A stretch of 38,568 bases of DNA from Klebsormidium nitens (lineage: Eukaryota > Streptophyta > Klebsormidiophyceae > Klebsormidiales > Klebsormidiaceae), in contig DF237690.1 of the NCBI GenBank assembly GCA_000708835.1, positions 1-38,568 on the forward strand, given 5' to 3'. Made by a program: the position numbers and the translations under genes. Of the stretch, positions 24,001 to 33,266 are shown one piece after another; positions within the stretch are counted from its first letter, which is position 1, and every line of letters begins with the position of its first letter. The notes under the pieces are model-generated. The model made no database searches. It was not told the DNA's origin and saw only the letters and a program-made list of their open reading frames with translations.

Positions 24001-27000
24001 CCGCATCCAGTACCGTCACCGCCGCAGTCGCGGCCGCCACGTACAGCAATACCGCCACGTCATCGCTGACGTCATCGACTCCGCTTCCGTCGCTCCCAAT
24101 GCTGGCGGTTCGCTTCGGGGGGGAGGACGCGAGGCTCTTGGAGGAAGTCGCACCAGGGTCGGCGGGGGAGGGAAACGTGGAGAAGGCGAGCGAGGCGATG
24201 GCGGACTTGAAGTCGAACGCGCGGTCGAGGTTGGTGAAAGTGCCGCTCGCAAGGTCAAAGATGGAAACCTGGAAAAAGTACAGATGATGATCCGTGGCCC
24301 AAGGTAACCAGTCGTGATTCTTGAGGCCCACTTGAAGCAAACCATAAGGCCCGCTTCACATCAAGTGTTAGCGTTTGACACGCTTGCATCTGTAGGTCGG
24401 CCTTACAAGGACAGTGCCCTTGAGCCTGCCCCAATGTCTTTTGTTTCTTCATTTGCGTAACTTCGGCGCTTCACAAGTCTGCGGAGGACCTGCGACTAAT
24501 AGCCCGTAATTCACCACAGTGACGACTCGACGACCTGGTACATTCTTTCTTCTTCCTCTACAAAACGCAGACAAGACGGGAAGCATATTTGAATGCTGAC
24601 AAAGACAAAGGCTATCACAAGCATTCAGAATGGAAGGAGCAGGTCGAGATAAAACTGCACCGGTTATACAGAGATCACAGAAGCAGGGGGGATTCCGATA
24701 ACATCTTTCTGATGAGTTGTTTCGAAGAACGTGACGGCTTACGTTGCCGTCGTCGTCCCCCATAGCCAGCTTGGCTTGGCTGCTGGCGATGGCAATGCTC
24801 CGAACAGACGCCTCGTGCATCAAAAGGGTGGACACCAACTGAAAACCGCGGCTCGCCTGGATTTTATCTGGAAAGATCGAACAAAGCCGCGATTGAGTTT
24901 GTAAAACGTTTCGCACGGATTTGACGAGGTCAATGCGGGTGCTGCGCTTACTAAAATCGGAAGCATTTCTTGAGAGAGGCGTACGTTGAGCGCTTTGGCA
25001 GCTGTCCCGGCATCTTGTCAAAGAAATTTTGCACAGAAGGTGCTGTTGAGAGCACACCCGGTTCAGAGTACAGTGCTTGTGCGCCGCCGGGCATATTGGA
25101 AACCTTCAGCTCTTGACCCCTACGTTCTGAAAACGAAGTCCTTGAGAAGTACGGTGGACCAACTTCTGGTTCGGCCTCAGCCGTCCGAAGATAAGGTCCT
25201 TTTGCCAAGTTCGCTTTCGTTGCCAAGCGAGGAATCCTGAGGAAGCCGGAACGCACGTCCTCCTACCTTTTCCAATCTTGCCAACTCCGTCGATGTTGTG
25301 TTGGGTCAGCTCTCGATCCTCGGTGCCCAGTATATACAGCCTGACCTTTCCTCCTTGGTGAGCGACAACGAGTAGCCCGGATATGGGGCAGAAGGAGACC
25401 GCCGTGACTGGTGGAACTTTCTCACTCTCCTGCAGGGAACAAAGATCTGATGCATTGTATGCACGAAACGGCCAAATCTGAAGCGAACTCGATACAAGAG
25501 GTGCGCGCCAAAGTCGACCAGGTTTATAGATGTGAAGCAACCTGACGACCCCCGAGCCTTCGGTTCTATTCTCTTAGGTGCATATCCCAGTTGACAGGGG
25601 ATGCCTTTTGTTCGCCATGCGGGCCGGTCGATGCCGCGCCAAGGACCAGGAGTTCTCTCATCACAAGCCGTTTGCAGAATGGATATCATTGCGTGTCCTG
25701 GAACAGTCTCGAGTTGCAACCTGCGACAAGAGATGGTGCACAAGATGTGACTAGGGCCCTAAGCTCAAAGACCAGTTTGAAACACGCTTGAATGTCCACA
25801 CCAAATTCTCAAATCCCGATTCTCACCTTGTCTCTGCCCGTAAGCACGCAAACTTTCTGCAACACTGGCGTGCAGGCGTCCCAAAACACAACCCGCCCAC
25901 ACTCGTACCCGGCCACGATGACCGTAGACAGTTCGTCGTCCTGGAAGGGTGGCGAACCGACCGCCCCTCCTTCCACCGGCCATTTTCCTCCGGAAGGCAG
26001 CTGAGCCCCCCGGTCATCCCTCGGCATCTGAAGCAACGTACACAGCCCAACAGACGCAGCCGTCCCGGTGACCGTTTCCGAAACCGTTATCGGCGTCAGC
26101 TGGTCGAAGAGCGGTAAAGGCTGCGGCAACGGCGGGAGCGCGTCTTCGGACGCTCCCGGGGTGAGAGCGTCCGAAACGGACGGTTCGTCGTACAGGTGGA
26201 TCTGCCCCGGGGACGAGAGGACGACTGCGGCGGAGGCGGGGGAGCCGAAGAGGCCGCCCGGGGGAGGGGTGAGCAGCGCGTCCGAAACGGGTCCGAACCA
26301 GGGAAGGTCGCGGTGGAGGAGGTCCGGACCGTCCAAAGGGGGGCTCAGGGATACGACCTGCAAAGTGCGAGTGATTTGAGAAAAGGGGGGCGGGTAAAGA
26401 TATAAGAAAAAAATCGAGGCAGTTCAAGGAACAAAAGCCCTTGAGGGGACTCAAAAAGATTTTCTGCTGTTTGGAATCTACAGCTGCTTCGCATAAGATT
26501 GGAAAACCACTGCTTCTCCGTATTGCTTTGGAGAAGCACAAACTGTCCGAAAAACCTTAAGTGTTGATTGCAATCAGTCTGTGAAATCCAAGCTCTCGGT
26601 CCGCATCAGGTCCCGAAACTTGTGAATGCTGTCGCATTGCCAAAACCCTGGGAATGAGGCTCACCCTGACGAGATCCGGCGTGCCTCCCGCTCCTCCTCC
26701 AAGGACATACAACCGGCCACCGTCTCGGCTGCTGGCGCCAGACCACCTCAGGGCAGTAACAGGTGCTCGGGAGCTTCCTCGGGCGAGCCGAACTAGGCGA
26801 ACGGGCTCCGTCTCAATCTTGAAACCCTCGGCTTCGGATACACTTCCCGTCTTGCCGCTTGGAAACGTCCAGAACTTGATGTCGCCGTTGTCATACCTAT
26901 ACGAGGGCAACAAGGATTGCATTGAGTGGCGCTTGTTGAACGTGAGCGTTGTTGAGAATTGAGCGCTTACATTGATCTGCTGCCCATGCAGGGGTCAATT

Positions 27001-30000
27001 ACTCAGCAAGTGATGCAGCTTTGCTTTTGCGACAAATAGTCTTTGTCGGGTTTACAGTAGATTGCTTCTCTAGAACGAGCCTACCATCTGTCTTCCAGCA
27101 GATCTTCTAACATGTAGCCGGATTTGTCTGTGGGTCTGGCAAGAACACAATCCGCCAAGCCCCCACCCATCCGCACGGTTCCTCCACCTTCCAAGGCATA
27201 CATTGCAGAAAGGCGCACATCGCAGGAGAATTGGTGGGACACTTTGGCATCAGTCCTTAGTACAATCGAGCCACAAAGTCAAATTCCTAAAGCAGTGTCC
27301 GTTGCACCCACCCGGCCGCCAGCAGGGCTCCCCCCGCGTCCGCCCACGTGACACACCGCAGCTGCTCGCCCGTCTCCTCATCCTCGTCTTCGTCACCGCC
27401 GTCTTGGCTGGGCCGCCCTTCGAAGCTGAGCAGGCGCGCCTTTTGCTGCTCGATGCAGCCGCGGAGCGCCAGCACGCGGCCCTCGTGGAGCGCCCACAGG
27501 ACGAGGATGCCGTTGGAGTAGGCGATGAGCAGCCTGCGGGAGTAAAATCGGTGTTCTTTTCTTGCACAAAGGCGACTTGGCCGTATGAACAGTGAGATCA
27601 GGCAATGAGGAGCTTGCGGATTAGAACTGGCTTCGACTCCTACTGCTCAGATTTTGCGGAAGAAAGCTGCTGGAATTCAATGTGCTACAGCAGGACCAGG
27701 CGCTGGAGTAGGCGACGAGCAGGATGCAACGGACAAGTCCTTACCTTGATATCTCGGGTAGGTTCGCGGGATGCTGTTCGAAGAAGCATTTTAGGAGCTG
27801 AAAATTGCCTACTTAAGAAGGAGGCACGTTGTCCAGCATTCTCTCTTTTGGGTCGCCACAAGTCGGCTCAATTGCCGCAAAGAACGGACAAGGCGCAAGT
27901 CAGGGCGTGGGCTGTACCTTCCAAATATCGCGTCTGGTTGAGGTAGGATCGCGACCACCGACGGAGGGGTCTCACTGTCGGCGGAGACCAGGCCCGCTGT
28001 CAGAGAGGACAAATAATTACGTTCAGAATTAATCTTGTGACTGGCCTGCCGAAAAGTGAAGAGGCTACGATGCTAACAAGCGCTGCATTCATAAGAAACG
28101 AGGACGGCCATAAGAACAGCGGGGGCAAGAGAGACCATCTCCAATTAACCACTGTTAAAACCAGCGTTCAGTTGAGATCGAAGCGACGGTGCGTAATCAT
28201 GTCCAACGATCCTCAGCAGAGGGTAGGACCGTTTTGACCTGGAAACTTGTCTATTTTGCTAAGTTGAAAGCAGTCCTACGCCATTGAACGGCGGCTGACC
28301 TAAGGTGACGTGCGGTGGGATGCAGTAGGGCAGCGGCTGGAGCAGCTCCTTCCGCAGCTCGAGGATGCGGACCACGCCGGAATCGTCGCCGACATAGCTG
28401 CCCGGATACAAAAACCGACGAACTTGAGCAGCAGTTCCTCCCAAGTGAGGCTTCCGAAGGTCCGAAACTCCGGCGGAGAGATCAAACTGAGACGCCCGCT
28501 GAAACATGACTCTTGACTGAAGTTGCTGTATGCTGCTTCGCTCTCTGCCCAATCACGACTTGTGCTCTCAAAGAACTGGAGTTTCAGATACGAACATGAG
28601 TATGAGCAGAACGTAAACAAGCCTGAAGTCCACAGTCTGAACACAAGCCCACTCCTGTGCGGCAAGGTACCGCCCCGTTGCCCTCCTCGAACAATGTAAC
28701 ACCTGCAAGCTTTCTGATCACAGTTGCTCGGGGTAGAATAGTAAGTCAACTCAGAAAAAATTGAAAGGCTCAGACCAAGTTTGCTGTCGTAAGTAGCTCA
28801 CATGTAGTTCGCCCCCGACACCTGGGCTATGGCCGCCACTTCGGTGTCCCAGGTACACGAAGCGACGAGCTTGCGCTCCTCCAGGTCCCAAACCTGCGGC
28901 AAAGTTGTCGTCAGCCTGACGTTAGGACAAGACAAACCGGCAGCCCGCTCCTCCGGCAAAGCCGTTGTCAGCCTGACGCGCGGAAGAGACAAACTGGCAG
29001 CCGTGCAACTTCCCCCGCACGGCAACAGATCGTTCGACGGTCCTTCCGAAGGGAGAGCGTCGAATGACAGAGACTAGGTTACATCAGCTTTATTGGCCAG
29101 TAGGTAAAGACTCATATCTGGTTTACAAATTGGGCCGCCTGTTTGAGAATCAAGCTGCAACCTGGAAAGACTGGTACCCACCTCGATCTGATTCGTGGTG
29201 GTCACGTGGATCAGCCGCCCTTTGTTGTTGACAAACTGCGCAATCGGGAAACACAACTGTTAGGATGTCGATACACAGTACTATAACCCAGGAGAAAGCG
29301 CGCGACACCTCGAAATATCCGACGAACCCAAGAGACACGAGGAACGAAGTTGGACGAAAGGTCAAATGGATAGTTGGTCACTCGTGACCTGAAGCGAGAG
29401 CGGGAATCAAGTATTCTCCTCAGCTTTGAAAAGCATACAAAGCGGCAATGCAGACCTGTAGGAACAAGGTCGGCGCCTTGGTAAGCGACTGTAAGAGGCC
29501 CTCGATGCCGTCTCCACCAAAGATCTTGATGCGTCCATCGCTGCAAAAGCACCCAGAAGGGAGTCAGTGCCTCCAGAAAGCAGCTCTTCTGAAATGAGGC
29601 CGTTATGCATTCTGGCTGCAAGATTCCGCTATCTCACGAACACGGTCTTTAAAGCATCCATAGATTTGTGCAGCAGGATTGCTCTACATTCGAAACTGTA
29701 AAGGTCCTCCAAAGTTCAGCTGCACAGGAGGGAAGCCTCAGACCGAGTCGAAATAAGCCAACGAGCGCCTAACTTGATCATATCAACCAGTAAAAGCGGC
29801 TACAACCTCATTCGCCTCGTCCATTTCGCACTGGCTCATAATCGAGCCCATACATACCAGCACGAACCGCACAGCCCAGTCGAACGCTTACCTGGAGCCC
29901 ACGGCGAGCAGCCGTTGCACCGGCTCATAAGCGAGCAACTGGGCCTGCGCTGGAATGCCCGAGTGTACTGACAGCCGGGGCTGCAGATCGGACGGCTGGA

Positions 30001-30602
30001 GGGTCCCCGCCGGCACGGTGACCTGGCAAGGATAATTGTTCGTCAAAGAATGCACGGATTGATGCTTCAGCGATGTCCGATGACAAGTAGCTTTGCTGTT
30101 TCCGATGTGATCGAGACAAGGGCTTGACGCCAATTTGGATATAGTACGCAGGAAAATGCAACATGAGCAAGGGAAGGCTGCGCTGCAAGAAGCAGATATC
30201 GGCCAAGCAATTGAATCTAAGCAGCGCAATCGAACATCAGGGTCGGTTTGCAAGACCGCCTTTTAGTATTTTCGTCACGTCGAGGTGCACCATATCAAGC
30301 GGACACCAAAGTGCTCTAAAGGGATAGTGGATGAAGCAGGGCCGGTGGAACGGATCGTTTGTGTGCCAATGCGAAGCCAGACAAGTCCGAAGCGTTCTCA
30401 TGACAGCCTATCTGGCTCCCCTCCATTGGGAAGATAGAAATTGCCGGTCGTTATCTTTTCGAAGATGAACCTTGATTCACTTTTCTCTCCACGAACTCGT
30501 TCTCCTACGACTCGGGAAGCCTCAACAAGAGATACAGCGAGTCGGGGTCGTCGAGCTTACCTCCGGAATTGCCTTGTGGATGAGCCGCTTCACTTTGAAC
30601 AT
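18076..30602 (-). CDS. Tomosyn-like WD40 protein with C-terminal R-SNARE motif, 22 exons
   Basis: Predicted tomosyn/lethal-giant-larvae family regulator of SNARE assembly in vesicle fusion. Exons in transcript order: 30602-30561, 30022-29892, 29540-29456, 29235-29182, 28893-28802, 28397-28300, 27996-27918, 27533-27312, 26896-26665, 26357-25827, 25429-25267, 24867-24743, 24268-23926, 23590-23232, 22968-22865, 22623-22441, 21835-21691, 21339-21162, 20800-20662, 19403-19187, 18652-18599, 18183-18076. All junctions are GT-AG, phases agree, total 3684 nt (1227 aa). The first two-thirds hold WD40/Lgl segments such as AYEPVQRLLAVGS, VGDDSGVVRILEL, AYSNGILVLWALHEG and YDNGDIKFWTFPSG. An acidic LDIDDIDLD stretch lies in exon 19, a feature I recall from plant tomosyns. 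The end is an R-SNARE motif with the likely zero-layer Arg in LLERQEKL (about residue 1187). The chain stops at KKWWQM with no membrane anchor, as expected for tomosyn. Exon 14 adds a Pro/Ser-rich insert. Confidence 0.93.
19349..20310. repeat. Eight-unit tandem array copying the 5' edge of tomosyn exon 20
   Basis: Unit starts lie at 19349 (the exon itself), 19502, 19631, 19762, 19889, 20021, about 20141 and 20270, spaced 153, 129, 131, 127, 132, about 120 and about 129 bp. On the minus strand the conserved core is an AACCCGCAG acceptor followed by about 50 bases of exon start, encoding STSTSLRSKVTARVSSGF. The first seven units all keep CAG at the splice-acceptor position; the eighth is partial. 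The rest of each unit is more diverged and shares only short blocks, such as AAGCTTGTC. Units two and three are in frame with each other over 129 bp with no stop, but reading on from unit two meets a stop near 19412, before the real exon. The array fills about 70 percent of intron 19. Confidence 0.93.
27511..27735. repeat. Copies of the 5' edge of tomosyn exon 8 in the upstream intron
   Basis: The real edge (plus 27511-27551) covers the acceptor and the bases encoding LLIAYSNG. A second copy starts at 27601 (80 bp away) and a third at about 27701 (190 bp from the first). The third matches a longer piece of exon, CGCTGGAGTAGGCGACGAGC against CGTTGGAGTAGGCGATGAGC, and would encode LVAYSSA-like sequence. 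In copy two the acceptor has drifted to CGCAAG, and in copy three it is lost. Confidence 0.75.
28894..29002. repeat. 57-bp tandem duplication at the acceptor of tomosyn exon 5
   Basis: Copies 28894-28945 and 28951-29002 share about 80-85 percent identity, including GTCAGCCTGACG and GGCAGCC. The first copy starts at the splice acceptor of exon 5. The CGCTCCTCC that precedes copy two also occurs inside the exon at 28873, hinting that the duplicated unit first crossed the exon edge. Confidence 0.75.
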
Positions 30603-30907
30603 GGTGACAGCTGTGAGAACCGGCTACTTTTGATTGGCCGTCCTGGTAACACTTTGAGACCCTTCTCAAATGCGAAGGCCAGACTCAGCTGCTTTGCGAA
30701 TGAAGTCGAGCTCAGTGGCGCTCAAAGACAGGCTTGTTGCCAGGCAGACCGGTAGGGAGGCTGCCTTCGGGTAATGGGTTTCTGTCCAAATTGAGGCGCC
30801 TGCACGAACACAGATCAGGTTGTCCTTACTTCTCATCGACGTATATGAGAAGTAGATGACCGGTGTCTTGGAAGACAAAGCCAGCGAAGCACTCGGGACC
30901 CCTTCCT

Positions 30908-32930
30908 TCAACGTGGCCAAGACGACTGTGGCCACGTCATCAGGGCTCCATTGTCTAAGTTTGCCTGCAACAACAATCTGGAGCCAGGACATCCTTATGA
31001 TCCAGTTCAGCAAACTTGTGCAAAGGCTTCGCTTTCCACCAGCTTAGTGGCGTGCTAACTCACCTGAGCTTTGAGAGCTTCCGAATGTCCTCTGGCACTC
31101 CCTCCAGAAGATTGCCTGCGAACACACAAAAGGACATCACTACCAAATCTTGGGTTCCACAAACATTTTGAGGAATCACCACTTTTGGGTACAACACAAT
31201 TGATCCTAATATGATGCTCAGAAAAAGGCAAGTTACAGCACTAGCCGTCAGCATGGCCAACCGCAGAGTAAACTGGTGGAATCTGGCTAAGAGGACCAGC
31301 ACGATCGGGAAGCTCACCGCTTAGATCCAGTTCTTCCAAGGTCTCAAGGTCCCAGATACTTGGAGGTAAGGACACCAACCTGCAAACAAGGGAAACGCCT
31401 CTCAACTGCGTGCTGATACACTACTACAATGATAGAAGTGACCTTGATCAACAAGCTCACACTTTCCAGGTTAGCCAATGAGAATGATAAGATTCTACAA
31501 ACGAGCTTTTCAACGTTTAAGGTCAAGCTATACTTGACAAGGGCACAACAGACGGCTACGAGAGGTAGTTCTCAGACCACCGGACTTGAAGGTTAGAACA
31601 CAACCAGAGGCAGTCGCTACGTTTCACAACTGAATCGGTAAGAATTGGCAGCATGCCTGAGAGTTCCTCACCTATTGTTCGCCAGGTTCAAACTCCTAAG
31701 TTTGGTCAACTTTTCCAAGACAACAGAGATCCGGCATATGCAGGGATCCCCGACCTGCAATCACGGCACGAGGGCAATGATGCTTTCTAGCTTCCTCTCC
31801 AAGCCTCAAGGGCTCGGATAATCAAAATTCTTGACATCTGGCGCCAGTTCAACGGATTCATTCTTGGAAATGAATCCTGGAAGATTGGCTTCAAACTGTG
31901 GTGAGCTGAACTTGCTTCTTTCAAGACTTTTGTTGCCCTCCTTCAAATAACCTTTTTGCAGTTGGTACTTCCCAGGAATTTGTGGCTCTCATGCATATTC
32001 CGCCTTCGAATGCTGGTTATTAATCAGGTTTCCTCCCCTGACATACCTTCTCACAGAGAAGGTTGTGGCACAACAGCTCAGGGCTTGCATTCAGATCCAA
32101 AACCTGCATTGGGAGAGAAAAGTCTTCACCACAGCTGACAGCCTGAGTCACTGCATACCTATGCCCAGCACATTGAACCCCTCTTGCATAGCCCTGATCA
32201 TGTGCTGACTCCTTTTGGGTGCATTTTTGATGCTCCACAAGCTGCAGTCAGCTACAATTGGCGCAGCTGAAGAAACCCTAGAGGCCGAAATGCCTCATCT
32301 GCTCACAGGTCGATCAGCAGACTACCTAGTAGACAAGTCGACTAAACGCTCACCTCTACGTCCTTAGGCCTCCTTGCAGCCTCTGCCAAAGACTTTGTAT
32401 GGAAATTGGCCCAACACCTTGAGAGTCCGCCTCGCTGCGCTGATTCACATTGCGATTGCGCCTTGATCAAAGTTGCATTGCTTTCAAGCAGACCACGTGA
32501 TGCTCCAAACAGGACAATCCTTGCCAATGTGCATGAGAGCATTGGAACTCATTAGGAGTGCAACTGAGGATTACGGCCTGTACAATTCCTTACTACTGGT
32601 GCCTTGATAAACTCAGAAAGTCCCAATCAGTCGGCCCTAGGACCGAATTCATTCTCTGCTTTCTCGGTCTAGCTGTAAGACAAAGAGAATGCTTCTCAAT
32701 TGGCCGCCATTGCGCAAAGTGTTGCAATGAACAGGCTGACTCGAGCCTGCATGAGCACTTCAAATTCAATTCCAGCATAGCGAGCGCTATTCGGACCACA
32801 TTCCGGACGCATACGCGAGACTTAATTACTGAAACGTACTCAGTGTCCGTCGGATGTACATTGCTTCGACGCCCGCGGCCGCCTGCGCGCGCATGGCCAG
32901 ATCGGCGGCCGCCCCGGGCCGGATGTCCAT
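30908..32930 (-). CDS. Small leucine-rich-repeat protein, several short exons, ends uncertain
   Basis: Five internal exons are clear and in phase: about 32396-32354 (SLAEAARRPKDVE), 32103-32047 (VLDLNASPELLCHNL), 31754-31672 (LEKLTKLRSLNLANNR), 31379-31318 (LVSLPPSIWDLETLEELDLS) and 31115-31064 (NLLEGVPEDIRKLSKL). They form consecutive leucine-rich repeats of the intracellular, SHOC2/PIRL-like kind, roughly one repeat per exon, with no signal peptide. The 5' exon is probably the GC-rich block starting at ATG 32930 (MDIRPGAAADLAMRAQAAAG), ending at a GTACGT donor near 32840; its join to the next exon is unresolved. The 3' exon may use a CTCCAG acceptor near 30980 and stop at 30908, only about 300 bases upstream of the tomosyn start. 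Function is unknown; such repeats bind proteins. Confidence 0.55.
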
Positions 32931-33266
32931 CGTAAAACCCCTGTCTGAACCCCAAAGAACGGCCGCGTCGGGTCCAAGTCCGCGTGGGCTCTCCGTCTGG
33001 CTGCGCTCTTTGTCACAGCCTCATGAACAGTGTGCCAGTCCCGCACGTGGGCTTGGCAAGCGTGCACTTGGTCACAGCACCAGGACTCAGCCCAATCAGT
33101 GGCGATAGGGCACTTCAACAGTCTTGCGTACAATCGCAGCACAATCTGAGTCTTCGTGCATTTTCTTCGCGTCAATTTTCCAGGCGCTCCTTCTCCTCCG
33201 GCAGCTTCCAGCTCCTCCCTCTTTCCTCTAAGCTCAGTTCCTCCTCATCTCTTCCAAGCTGCCACC
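32931..33266. promoter_or_regulatory. Short bidirectional promoter region
   Basis: The LRR gene (minus, probable ATG 32930) and the WWE gene (plus, ATG 33267) are head to head with 336 bases between them. A CCAAT box occurs on the plus strand at about 33091-33096, in CCCAATCAGTGGCG, a common element of bidirectional promoters. A CT-rich tract (about 33180-33255) precedes the WWE start, as in many plant leaders. The role is inferred from position. Confidence 0.4.

Noticed and set aside
23220-24287. Long plus-strand open frame of 355 codons
   Set aside because: It lies antisense to tomosyn exons 13 and 14, which have clear family resemblance and in-phase splice sites. High GC in those exons leaves the opposite strand without stops.
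25792-26405. Several plus-strand frames over tomosyn exon 10
   Set aside because: They are antisense shadows of a 531-base exon with WD40-like sequence and correct splice phases.
30666-30760. Possible last exon of the LRR gene, reading LSATELDFIRKAAESGLRI then stop
   Set aside because: It would end only about 64 bases upstream of the tomosyn start codon, leaving almost no room for a 3' end and a promoter, and no in-phase link was found. It is kept only as an alternative.
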